DNA from: Aggregatimonas sangjinii
GTDB lineage: Bacteria > Bacteroidota > Bacteroidia > Flavobacteriales > Flavobacteriaceae
Length of the DNA: 64,000 nucleotides
NCBI RefSeq assembly: GCF_005943945.1
Contig: NZ_CP040710.1
Span: forward strand, 124,001 to 188,000
Reading direction: 5' to 3'
A program made the translations under genes and the position numbers. Within the stretch, counting starts at the first letter, position 1. The number at the start of each line of letters is the position of its first letter. Below the pieces are notes generated by a model. That model made no database searches and was not told where the DNA came from. It saw nothing but the letters and a program-made list of their open reading frames with translations. Shown here one piece after another: positions 44,856-52,383 of this stretch.

Positions 44856-44906
44856 TGGCTTTTGACTTTGTTTTAAGAAATATAAAAGGAAATTTTCGGG
44901 GCGTCG

Positions 44907-45431
44907 TTATTCTTCTTTAGCAGGAGCGGAATCTTGCGCATCATATACTTTGATGCCTTTTGTAAGCAGTTTACCCCAATGCTTGTTAAAGGCATGAACG
45001 CTGTCGGTTTCTGTTGTTTCGGAACTGTATACGGGATTACCGTGGTTCTTCCATTCGAAAATACCACCATAAAGATTCTTAACATTGGTGTACCCCGCAT
45101 TTTGCAGTTGCTCCCCAATATTTTCGGAGCGGACCCCGATAGAACAGTATACTACAATCGGTGTATTTTTATCGGGGACATACCGGTTTACGGAATCTTG
45201 TTCAAACTTTTTATGTCCTACCCAAATGGCATTTTGTAGGTGGCTTACGGCGTATTCCTCTTTTTTTCTAGTATCCAATAAAACGATATTATCGGTCTCC
45301 GTCAGTTCCTCCACATAGATGTAGGGAACACTTTCCTTATTGAACCTTTTAAGGGTTCTGTCAAGTTTACCCTGGGCCAGTGTGGTTTGACCAAAAGCAA
45401 ATAAAAGGATAACGGATAATAGAAAACGCAT
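44907..45431 (-). CDS. exported rhodanese-domain protein
   Basis: 174 residues. A signal peptide (MRFLLSVILLFAFGQTTLAQ) precedes one rhodanese domain with the catalytic Cys in VYCSIGVRSENIG near 108-120 and the usual DTRKKEEYAVSHLQNAIWVG near 53-72. It is periplasmic and transfers sulfur from thiosulfate or another persulfide donor, or acts as a phosphatase-like fold. It leads the minus-strand unit with the DUF2064, PNP and TIGR04283 genes. A good TAnnTTTG promoter lies just upstream. Confidence 0.85.
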   Translation of the reverse strand: MRFLLSVILLFAFGQTTLAQGKLDRTLKRFNKESVPYIYVEELTETDNIVLLDTRKKEEYAVSHLQNAIWVGHKKFEQDSVNRYVPDKNTPIVVYCSIGVRSENIGEQLQNAGYTNVKNLYGGIFEWKNHGNPVYSSETTETDSVHAFNKHWGKLLTKGIKVYDAQDSAPAKEE

Positions 45432-45452
45432 AGAAAATGTTCATTTTGCAAA

Positions 45453-45485
45453 CAAAGATACTATTTTAGAGGTGTCCGGGACAAT
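45453..45485 (-). promoter_or_regulatory. Bacteroidetes-type promoter of the rhodanese gene unit
   Basis: On the minus strand, TATCTTTG (45460-45453) matches the -7 consensus TAnnTTTG. ATTG at 45485-45482 lies 21 bp upstream, within the usual range for the -33 TTTG/TTG element. Transcription should begin close to 45446, giving a short leader before the start at 45431. The divergent GH32 gene starts at 45519. Confidence 0.5.
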
Positions 45486-45518
45486 AGAATGCCCATATCG
45501 CAAGTTAAAAGCACCATC

Positions 45519-47114
45519 ATGAACATTTATAGGAAAGGGATATGTATTTTGATTTTAGGAATGCTTATTTCCTGCAATTCAAAAACCCAGAAACAGGAAG
45601 CGACTCAAGAGACAGCGCAATCGGAATACTATTCGGAACCTTTTAGGCCGCAATATCATTTCAGTCCGGAGGAAAAGTGGATGAACGACCCCAACGGTAT
45701 GGTGTATCACAAGGGTGTTTATCATTTTTTTTATCAATATTACCCAGAAGATATCGTTTGGGGTCCAATGCATTGGGGGCATGCTACGAGTAAAGACCTG
45801 GTTACTTGGGAACACAAACCGATCGCTCTTTATCCAGATAAGCACGGACTAATTTTTTCTGGAAGTGCGGTGGTCGATTTTGGGAACACCTCAGGATTTG
45901 GCACGACCGACAATCCTCCTTTGGTCGCCATTTTCACCTATCACCTAATGGCAGGGGAAAAGGCCGGTAGAAAAGACTTCCAGACGCAGGGCATCGCCTA
46001 TAGTCTGGATAATGGGGATACTTGGACAAAGTATGAGGGAAACCCTGTAATCGGAAACGACGGTATCAAGGATTTTAGGGACCCCAAGGTATTTTGGGAC
46101 ACCGAGAACAGTACATGGATAATGAGTTTGGTCGCTGGCGATCATCTGCAAATATGGAGTTCGGACGACTTGAAATCATGGTCGAAGCGAAGTGAATTCG
46201 GTAGGGATAAAGGTGCCCACGGGGGTGTTTGGGAATGTCCTGATTTATTTAAATTGAAAGTTGGCGATACGGAGGAAGAAAAATGGGTTTTGCTCATCAG
46301 CATAAATCCCGGGGCTCCGAACGGTGGAAGCGGTACCCAGTATTTTGTGGGTGAATTTGACGGAGAACAATTCACGACCGAGCAGGAAGACATTAAATGG
46401 CTCGATTGGGGTACGGACAACTATGCAGGGGTAACCTACAATGTGCTACCCGAAGATTACTATGGCGATACCTACGCCAATGACCCCAAAGACGAACGAA
46501 TCTTTATAGGCTGGATGAGCAACTGGACCTATGCTCGGGATACCCCTACGGAGAAATGGCGAAGCGCGATGACCGTGCCCAGAACACTTTCTTTGGAAAA
46601 GAACGGGGAAGCTTATGAACTATATAACTATCCTATTAAGGCAATAAACAAGCTTTTGAAACCAAGTGAGAAAAAAAACCTAACAATTACGGCAGAGGGT
46701 TCTGAAACGATTTCCCATGATCATTTTAATCAGGCGGAGATTCGCTTTGTCAGCAGTGCAAATGATTTTGGTTTAACCTTTGGGAACGAGGTAAACGAAA
46801 CGCTTGTATTGAAGATGGATAGTGCTACCCAAACGTTTACCCTGGACCGTACAAAGTCTGGTAAAACCGATTTTCAGGAAGACTTCGCATCCGTTCAAGA
46901 AATGCCTGTACCCCAATTGCCGGAAGAAGAATTTGAAGTACGTATTTTAATGGACCATTCTTCAATAGAACTTTTTTTAAATGGAGGCCAGTATGTAATG
47001 ACCGCACAGATTTTCCCAAATGAGTTCTACGACAGTCTCAAAATAGAAAATTTTTCGGGTTCGGAAATGTTGCTGAAAGATTTTAAAGTAAGTAAAATAA
47101 GACGTGTATGGTAG
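45519..47114 (+). CDS. GH32 fructan hydrolase, lipoprotein
   Basis: 531 residues from the ATG at 45519 (MNIYRKGICILILGMLISCN, lipobox Cys19). The upstream start at 45489 would bury the signal. The five-bladed propeller carries the family motifs WMNDPNGMV near 62 (nucleophile Asp), DFRDPKVFW near 190 (transition-state Asp) and WECPDLFKL near 240 (acid/base Glu). A C-terminal beta-sandwich with SIELFLNGGQYVMT near 492 follows. The closest types are exo-fructanases (levanase/inulinase). It is surface-attached or periplasmic, with no SusCD pair nearby. Confidence 0.9.
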   Translation: MNIYRKGICILILGMLISCNSKTQKQEATQETAQSEYYSEPFRPQYHFSPEEKWMNDPNGMVYHKGVYHFFYQYYPEDIVWGPMHWGHATSKDLVTWEHKPIALYPDKHGLIFSGSAVVDFGNTSGFGTTDNPPLVAIFTYHLMAGEKAGRKDFQTQGIAYSLDNGDTWTKYEGNPVIGNDGIKDFRDPKVFWDTENSTWIMSLVAGDHLQIWSSDDLKSWSKRSEFGRDKGAHGGVWECPDLFKLKVGDTEEEKWVLLISINPGAPNGGSGTQYFVGEFDGEQFTTEQEDIKWLDWGTDNYAGVTYNVLPEDYYGDTYANDPKDERIFIGWMSNWTYARDTPTEKWRSAMTVPRTLSLEKNGEAYELYNYPIKAINKLLKPSEKKNLTITAEGSETISHDHFNQAEIRFVSSANDFGLTFGNEVNETLVLKMDSATQTFTLDRTKSGKTDFQEDFASVQEMPVPQLPEEEFEVRILMDHSSIELFLNGGQYVMTAQIFPNEFYDSLKIENFSGSEMLLKDFKVSKIRRVW

Positions 47115-47234
47115 GTCTCTACATTGAAGCTATAAGTATTGATGCGATTCATCGATGAGACGCAATAAAATGGTAGTTTTTGAGTTATCAATAGGCGAAT
47201 ACCGAATTAATAACAAAACCAACGACCAGCCATT

Positions 47235-49370
47235 ATGATTGCAAATCACAACAAGCTCGATTTGGGCAAGTATGTGCTTTCTATTCTCAAAGACTGCAGC
47301 CATAGAAAGGTGGTTCTGACGGTTCTTGTATTGCTCTCTGTGGCTACACTCTTTTCGCAACGAATTGTATTTCCCGGACAGGGATTATTGGTTCCACACC
47401 TGAACGACCCTTCCTATATAGGCGTTGAAAACAGAGTGAAAGTAACGGGCATCCTACAAGTGTCCGACTCCGAAAGAAGACAACACACACAATTTATATA
47501 CGCGCAAATTCCTGTTTCCGAAAAACTTTCCTTTGGAGCGGATTATTTTAAAGACGCATTGGAACTGTATAGCTATTCGACCGCCATGGTGAGCGCCAAC
47601 TCGAAATTCGAGTTTGGAGGGGAAAATAGTTATTTAAGACTTGGTGTTTCCGCAGGTATCGATTCTAGAAGGCAAACGGGTTTTCCGGTTACCGAGATTC
47701 CGAATATGGAGCCGTTTGTGCCCAGACTAAATGAGGGTGATACCAGTTTTACGTACCGGTTCGGAATACACTACACGTACAATGCCCTTTCGGTTGGCGG
47801 AACCTACAACAAATTACCCATTCAAAGCACCCTAGCCCGCGAAAATCAAGAAGATTTGATCGGCTATTGGATCAAGGATGGCTTTACGGCCCAAATTCGC
47901 TACAGTCTATATGTGTCGGACAACATTCGCCTTACCCCCATAGTCAGCTATTTGAGCTATGCCAATGATCCTATTTATGAGGGTGCCGTATTGGTTGATG
48001 TGGGCGATCGGTTCAGTGCCAGTATTTCTTATAAAAATGATTATTCGATTAATCCAGCCGTACGATATGAATTTTTAGAGACTTTTCAGGTCGGCTACTC
48101 CTATGAAAAATCTTTTGGCGACGTTACTTTCGAAGATGTACATTCTTTAAGCCTCTCCTACAAGTTCAAGGGAGATGGTCCTGACGAGTCCGATTGGAAA
48201 AAAGCGGCAGTAGCGAACAATAGAAAAATAGCGGCGATTAAACGTAAAAAACCCAAGAAGGAGAAAAATGAAGTCCCCGAAACGGATGTTGACAAGCAAG
48301 TGACGGACGAAGCAGTCCAAAAAGAAGCCGCTGAGCAGGAAGAGCCCAAGAAAGCGGCTGCCGAACGGGAAGCTCAGGAGAAAGAAACAGCGGAAAAAGA
48401 AGCTGCAGCACGTGAAGTTACACAGAAGGAGGCGCTTGCAAAGGAAACTGCTGAGAAGGAAGCTGCCCAAAAAGAGGCTGCGGAAAGACAGGCCGCCCAA
48501 GAAGCTGCCGAACGGGAAGCGGCAGAAAAAGAAGCTGCTCAAAAAGAAGCAACCAAAAGAAAGGCCGCCCGGGAAGCAGCAGCGCAAGAAGCTGCACAAA
48601 AAGAAGCACTTGCCAAGGAGGCTGCAGAAAAAGAAGCTGCCCAAAAAGAGGCTGCGGAAAGACAGGCCGCCCAAGAAGCTGCTGAACGCGAAGCCGCGGA
48701 GCAAGAAGCAGCCAAAAAAGAGGCGGAACAGCGAGCAGCCGAACGAAGAGCCGCAGAACTGCAGGAAGCAGCTCAAAAAGAGGCAACCGAAAGAAAGGCC
48801 GCCCAAGAAGCTGCCGAACGGCAAGAAGCGGAACGAAAAGCAGTCGAATTGCAGGAGGCAGCTCAAAAGGAAGCTGTAGAACAGAAAGCTGCCCAAGAAG
48901 CAGCAGAGAAAGAAGCCGAGCAACGAGAAGCGGAACGAAAAGCAGTCGAATTGCAGGAAGCAGCAGCTCAAAAAGCTGCACAGGAAGCAGCCGCAGAGAA
49001 AGTGGCTACCGAAAGGGAAGTCCAAGAAAAAATTGTGCAAGAGGGGGAACCGGTTACAGAAAACGAGGCTGAAAAAATAGAAGCTGTCGACCTGGCTCCG
49101 CTACCCCCGAGGTTTGCAAAAGACGGTTCCGTCATGAAGGCCGGATATTACGTCATCGTGGGTACGTTCAATACAATGGCCCAGGCAGAAGCGGAAAAAG
49201 CGCGATTAAGCAACCTCGAGTATTATACCGCAATAGGCCTGAAGGAGGGCGACGATACGTTCTATCTCTACGTAGACTACGACGATGTAAACGACGACGC
49301 CAAAAAGCGATTGCGAGCGCATAACTTAGACCCGAACTTTAGAAAGGCTTACCTGTTGGAGGTCGATTAA
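47235..49370 (+). CDS. PorP/SprF-type T9SS membrane protein fused to a long charged helix and a SPOR-like domain
   Basis: 711 residues. A hydrophobic signal (about 26-43, VVLTVLVLLSVATLFSQ) precedes a PorP/SprF beta-barrel over about 44-312 (HLNDPSYIGVENRVKV, GADYFKDALELYSY, closing SLSLSYKFKGDG). Residues about 330-620 are Ala/Glu/Lys/Gln-rich and should form an extended single helix or coiled coil, partly built from a 58-residue repeat. The C-terminus from about 635 (MKAGYYVIVGTFNTMAQAEA and following) looks like a SPOR peptidoglycan-binding domain. The architecture would tie an outer-membrane T9SS protein to the cell wall. Gliding or secretion roles are inferred from PorP/SprF homologues. 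Confidence 0.85.
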   Translation: MIANHNKLDLGKYVLSILKDCSHRKVVLTVLVLLSVATLFSQRIVFPGQGLLVPHLNDPSYIGVENRVKVTGILQVSDSERRQHTQFIYAQIPVSEKLSFGADYFKDALELYSYSTAMVSANSKFEFGGENSYLRLGVSAGIDSRRQTGFPVTEIPNMEPFVPRLNEGDTSFTYRFGIHYTYNALSVGGTYNKLPIQSTLARENQEDLIGYWIKDGFTAQIRYSLYVSDNIRLTPIVSYLSYANDPIYEGAVLVDVGDRFSASISYKNDYSINPAVRYEFLETFQVGYSYEKSFGDVTFEDVHSLSLSYKFKGDGPDESDWKKAAVANNRKIAAIKRKKPKKEKNEVPETDVDKQVTDEAVQKEAAEQEEPKKAAAEREAQEKETAEKEAAAREVTQKEALAKETAEKEAAQKEAAERQAAQEAAEREAAEKEAAQKEATKRKAAREAAAQEAAQKEALAKEAAEKEAAQKEAAERQAAQEAAEREAAEQEAAKKEAEQRAAERRAAELQEAAQKEATERKAAQEAAERQEAERKAVELQEAAQKEAVEQKAAQEAAEKEAEQREAERKAVELQEAAAQKAAQEAAAEKVATEREVQEKIVQEGEPVTENEAEKIEAVDLAPLPPRFAKDGSVMKAGYYVIVGTFNTMAQAEAEKARLSNLEYYTAIGLKEGDDTFYLYVDYDDVNDDAKKRLRAHNLDPNFRKAYLLEVD
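48429..48776 (+). repeat. 174-bp direct duplication in the charged helix of the PorP fusion
   Basis: A block beginning with the codons for KEALAKE occurs twice in tandem, about 174 bp (58 codons) apart. The core at 48459-48510 recurs at 48633-48684 nearly base for base, and the copies diverge towards their ends. In-frame duplication explains the protein repeat and allows length change by recombination. Confidence 0.8.
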
Positions 49371-49399
49371 TTACGAAAATTTAAAATAAATCAAGAAAC

Positions 49400-49428
49400 C
49401 CCTGCCACTCTGGCGGGGATTTTTGTTT
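49400..49428 (+). terminator. rho-independent terminator after the PorP fusion gene
   Basis: CCCTGCC, loop ACTCT, GGCGGGG (one G-T pair) followed by ATTTTTGTTT. It lies 30 bp after the stop codon and marks the end of the conserved backbone before the remnant island. Confidence 0.75.
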
Positions 49429-49467
49429 AGGGGTATTTGAGTGAGAAAAGAGATATAAACTTTTTAA

Positions 49468-49611
49468 AATTGGAAGTATTATTCGGTTACGAGCGTGTTG
49501 CTTGCACCAGCAGGTGAACTCTATAGCCCAAAATTCAAAGACAAGGATTCGCCCATAGCTGTTACCAAAGTGGACTACCCGGAACTAAACGAACAAGGGA
49601 GTCTGTTTTAA
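49468..49611 (+). pseudogene. possible 3' remnant of a protein gene
   Basis: An open stretch between stops, without a start codon, encodes 47 residues that read like protein (VLLAPAGELYSPKFKDKDSP, then IAVTKVDYPELNEQGSLF and TAA). I do not recognise the source. Because it has no start and lies just after a terminator, it is probably the tail of a lost gene. Confidence 0.3.
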
Positions 49612-49765
49612 AATTATCTACTACTTCCTTACCCTCATTACATAATTACCGTGTATTTATAACTTAGTGTATAACAATTTGTTAAGCGCTAATATTAGCC
49701 AGTACATGGGAAACTTCGTTATATGTGTATGATATTATACTATATCAATTATAAGAACATATAAA

Positions 49766-49945
49766 ATGGGTGAAATTAAAGTAATAGTTATTGCGGCGTT
49801 TATCTTTATCGTAGTGCAAACTCTAATCTCAAATCTTTTGGAAATGGAGAGGATTCCAATGATGACCAACTTTTTTAAGATTGTAATTCCGACAATTTTG
49901 ATTATGGAAATTTTTAGAATGGAGCAAAGAGGGCGACGCAAATAG
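49766..49945 (+). CDS. 59-residue membrane protein
   Basis: MGEIKVIVIAAFIFIVVQTL, then a polar break (NLLEMERIPMM), a second hydrophobic segment (FKIVIPTILIMEIF) and a basic tail RMEQRGRRK. Two transmembrane helices predicted. It is AT-rich and lies in the island next to other small genes. It could be a lone small protein or a holin-like or toxin-like peptide. No family recognised. Confidence 0.5.
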   Translation: MGEIKVIVIAAFIFIVVQTLISNLLEMERIPMMTNFFKIVIPTILIMEIFRMEQRGRRK

Positions 49946-49997
49946 TAGAGGTAGACTTCCGAAAAGTGTGTTCAAAACTATTTTAGCAGTATGAAGA

Positions 49998-50309
49998 GTG
50001 TATAGGATATATTCCATAAGTTTGGATTATATCCAATATTTGATGATCCTATATCGAAATTACGATCTGAAAATAATCCGGCTACTGCTAAAGGAAATAG
50101 GTGCGCATAGGTACGAGCAAGCATTAAAGAATATGCAGGTCAAGAACCAAAAGCCGCTAGGTATGAAGGGTTTCTACTTGGAGGCTAACGAATACTATTT
50201 GAAATTGTGCTATATGTACCCTAGTAGGTACGTAATAAAGATTATGGATGTAGACCGCTTCGAGAATGTACCCGTGCAGGGTTGGGAACGCGTGAAGGTG
50301 GAGCGTTGA
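49998..50309 (+). CDS. hypothetical small protein in the island
   Basis: 103 residues, N-terminus MYRIYSISLDYIQYLMILYR and a C-terminal half of normal look (MKGFYLEANEYYLKLCYMYP to FENVPVQGWERVKVER). The true start may be the internal Met (MILYR or MQVKN). AT-rich codon use unlike the surrounding backbone. No family recognised. It is followed after 33 bp by a membrane protein gene. Confidence 0.5.
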   Translation: MYRIYSISLDYIQYLMILYRNYDLKIIRLLLKEIGAHRYEQALKNMQVKNQKPLGMKGFYLEANEYYLKLCYMYPSRYVIKIMDVDRFENVPVQGWERVKVER

Positions 50310-50342
50310 AACTATATCGTTGGATTAATTATATTTGATGCT

Positions 50343-50840
50343 ATGGATATAGAATCGATTGAAGCATTTTTCAAAACCTCGGTATATGGTCAAATAATCA
50401 TCGGTGCATTAGGAAGCGGCATTATAGTAATAATTGAAAATATTGTAAAATCGATTAGAAAAACCGGGAAAAGGTCTAATGGCTTTGGAGGAAATAGAAA
50501 AATGTTTGTAGAAATGATGGTCTTAAATCCTAAATTTTTAGAATATTCGAAATTTATGGCTACCATAAAGATTATCGTAGCCATAGGGGTGTACATAGTA
50601 TCTATGTTGGAAAGAAACTCTTTTTACTTTACCTTATTCATATCAGTATCATCTTTCTATCTTCTCTATGGAGCAATCCTGGAAACACACAGTTGTCATA
50701 TAGCAATGCTAAGGTTAGTGGGTATATATAATGATGAAAATAAGGAAAAGTTTGTCGGGACAATGCTAGATGATTTGAGTGAATTAAATGATAAGGAAAG
50801 AACAGATTTAGAGACTCATCGCAAAGAATCCGACTCGTAG
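50343..50840 (+). CDS. hypothetical membrane protein in the island
   Basis: 165 residues. Three hydrophobic segments: about 17-34 (IIIGALGSGIIVIIENIV), 75-91 (IKIIVAIGVYIVSML) and 96-112. A basic loop with KTGKRSNGFGGNRKMF lies between the first and second, and the C-terminus is acidic and soluble. No family recognised. The last 25 bp overlap the 3' end of the convergent minus-strand coiled-coil gene. Confidence 0.65.
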   Translation: MDIESIEAFFKTSVYGQIIIGALGSGIIVIIENIVKSIRKTGKRSNGFGGNRKMFVEMMVLNPKFLEYSKFMATIKIIVAIGVYIVSMLERNSFYFTLFISVSSFYLLYGAILETHSCHIAMLRLVGIYNDENKEKFVGTMLDDLSELNDKERTDLETHRKESDS

Positions 50841-51313
50841 ACGGCTATCATCATCTCGGCCTCGTAAAGCCTTTCCTTTAGATCGTCGTTCTCTTTTTTA
50901 AAGTCCATCCTTAGCCGTTCGACCTCATCCCTTACCTTTTGTAGTTCATCTTGCGTTACGTCCGTAGACGGCGTGAAAAGGGAATAGGCGGCAAGGCATA
51001 GACTGATTACGGATACGGCTATCGGTATCCAATGGGTTTTTAACCGTTGCCTATTAAGTTCGTTGGATAGGGCTAGGTTCTCTTCTTGTAGCTTGCTTTT
51101 CCTTTGTTCTTGCCGGGCTAACCTTTCGGCTTCTACGTCCGCTTCTAAATCGCTTTCATACATGTTGACGAAGCCGCCGGCATCAATTAAGTCCTTTGTA
51201 AAATCTGTTGAACTCCATATAGGCGAAGGTTTTACCTGACTAAATTGTATATGTCGTAGAATTTCCCATACCATTTCATCTAGCACGTCTCTAAAATGAG
51301 CCCTTGACGGCAT
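50816..51313 (-). CDS. coiled-coil protein with one membrane helix, in the island
   Basis: 165 residues. The N-terminal soluble part starts MPSRAHFRDVLDEMVWEILR, a charged coiled coil follows (EAERLARQEQRKSKLQEENL, about 81-100), a single membrane helix (WIPIAVSVISLCLAAYSLF, about 111-129) and a second coiled coil (KVRDEVERLRMDFKKENDDL). No family recognised. It converges with the upstream membrane gene and follows a short start-less frame on the same strand. Confidence 0.65.
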   Translation of the reverse strand: MPSRAHFRDVLDEMVWEILRHIQFSQVKPSPIWSSTDFTKDLIDAGGFVNMYESDLEADVEAERLARQEQRKSKLQEENLALSNELNRQRLKTHWIPIAVSVISLCLAAYSLFTPSTDVTQDELQKVRDEVERLRMDFKKENDDLKERLYEAEMMIAVYESDSLR

Positions 51314-51329
51314 ATCACGACCGAATGAA

Positions 51330-51482
51330 TCAAATAGTTGGTTGAAGTCTAAAATTTGGAAATACAGTCCAAATATATTTTAGTACACTATCCTTCGACT
51401 TAGCCCTTTCGAATGCTTCAATAGTGTTCTTTAATTCCAAGTCAAAGATAACAATGAAATAGGGGTCGTATAACTCGCTCAC
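51330..51482 (-). CDS. short frame without ATG, gene remnant or GTG/TTG-started peptide
   Basis: 50 codons from a GTG at 51482 encode (V)SELYDPYFIVIFDLELKN and continue to TVFPNFRLQPTI before TGA at 51332-51330. The composition is protein-like. The frame is open a few codons further upstream to a stop. The perfect 18-bp palindrome CTCACCAAATTTGGTGAG covers the start. It precedes the coiled-coil gene by 16 bp on the same strand. It may be the 3' end of a truncated gene. Confidence 0.35.
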   Translation of the reverse strand: MSELYDPYFIVIFDLELKNTIEAFERAKSKDSVLKYIWTVFPNFRLQPTI

Positions 51483-51495
51483 CAAATTTGGTGAG
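51478..51495. promoter_or_regulatory. perfect 18-bp palindrome
   Basis: CTCACCAAATTTGGTGAG is its own reverse complement, the kind of site bound by dimeric regulators. It lies between divergent island genes, 108 bp before the 51603 gene. A second weaker symmetric motif (TTGATT...AATCAA, near 51577-51593) lies just before that gene. Confidence 0.45.
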
Positions 51496-51602
51496 TCTGA
51501 TTATCAGTAGGTTAATAGCGTTGAATAGGTATCAGTTTAGAAAAATTATAATATCAATAATATTTATAGTAAATTTGATTTTAATAATCAAAAACTATAA
51601 TT

Positions 51603-51839
51603 ATGAATTTAGCTAGTAATTTACAACATGGAACGGATTACATTGAGAAAATGAACGCCTTTAAAACTAAGATTGACGAATTACAAGAAAGAAGCGAATA
51701 CGCTTTCGATGTAGATTCAGTCTTTTTCCTGCACACGTTTAGAGGTAATAATCGGGTTAATCTAGAATTACGGGATAAGCACTTGCCGGATGTGGTAAGG
51801 AAAGAGATTATTGCAGTATTTACCGAAGTGTGGAATTAA
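51603..51839 (+). CDS. hypothetical small acidic protein in the island
   Basis: 78 residues, MNLASNLQHGTDYIEKMNAF at the N-terminus, then helical charged sequence ending VRKEIIAVFTEVWN. No membrane segment and no family recognised. It converges with the recombinase remnant, overlapping its 3' end by 4 bp. The 289-bp region upstream of it is AT-rich and contains symmetric motifs that could regulate it. Confidence 0.55.
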   Translation: MNLASNLQHGTDYIEKMNAFKTKIDELQERSEYAFDVDSVFFLHTFRGNNRVNLELRDKHLPDVVRKEIIAVFTEVWN

Positions 51840-52066
51840 GCCTTACGAACCTTTTGAACCGTAGATAGTCCAACTCCTGTTAGCTTCATCGTATTGTGTA
51901 GAGATTGCCTTTTTTTAAGGTGCTTACCTACATCGGGGTATTTGGATAGGAAATCCGCCGTTGATTCCTTTGAGCCCTGTACACGGCCTTTAATTGCACC
52001 TTTGGCCTTCGCTAACGCTATGCCATCCCTTCGCCTATCTAGCATGCTAGCCCGTGAGCGGATATA
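51836..52066 (-). pseudogene. C-terminal remnant of a serine recombinase (resolvase/invertase)
   Basis: The frame after a TGA at 52069-52067 reads YIRSRASMLDRRRDGIALAK then AKGAIKGRVQGSKESTADFL and ends with a helix-turn-helix (MKLTGVGLSTVQKVRKA). This is the E-helix end plus Hin/resolvase-type DNA-binding domain of a serine recombinase. The catalytic N-terminal domain with its Ser is absent, and no upstream frame supplies it. An internal ATG gives 69 residues that could bind DNA, but as a recombinase it is dead. Confidence 0.75.
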
Positions 52067-52284
52067 TCAGCTATAACGGAAATGATGTGCTTAAAGGCCC
52101 GATTTATCTTTAAATTTATTATAGACTTTTTACCCAACCTATCAACCTTCAATATGATACTTACATAGTCACGTCTCCAAGAGCTACGTGGAATTTTCAA
52201 AGTAGAATATTTTCGAATCGTACAATCCCAAAACAGAAAAAGAGCTAAACACCTTATCTTGAAGGGTTTAACTCTTTGCATCTG
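52067..52284. other. AT-rich spacer between the recombinase remnant and tRNA-Phe
   Basis: No gene supported. If the island was inserted at tRNA-Phe, the old attachment site should be at its right end, but I see no second copy of the tRNA 3' sequence near 49430-49700. Confidence 0.35.
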
Positions 52285-52357
52285 TGGTGCCTCCAGGAAT
52301 CGAACCAGGGACACATGGATTTTCAGTCCATTGCTCTACCAACTGAGCTAAGGCACC
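52285..52357 (-). tRNA. tRNA-Phe (GAA)
   Basis: 73 nt, 5' end at 52357. The acceptor stem GGTGCCT pairs with AGGCACC, followed by discriminator A. The D-arm is AGCTCAGTTGGTAGAGC, the anticodon arm is ATGGA-CTGAAAA-TCCAT with anticodon GAA, and the T-arm contains GGTTCGATTCC. CCA is not encoded (CAGA follows). All stems pair cleanly, so this is the functional copy. The 3' end faces the remnant island, the usual orientation for tRNA-targeted integration. Confidence 0.95.
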
Positions 52358-52383
52358 AATACTTCACTATTTTAATTTTTTCC

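Noticed and set aside
48412-48879. 155-codon Lys/Arg-rich frame on the plus strand inside the same gene
   Set aside because: A shifted reading of the same repeats, with no recognisable domain and no plausible start.
48147-49040. 297-codon open frame on the minus strand inside the PorP fusion gene
   Set aside because: It is the mirror of the Ala/Glu/Lys-rich repeat region; its Phe/Leu/Ser/Cys-only composition is an artefact of reading GAAGCT-type repeats backwards.
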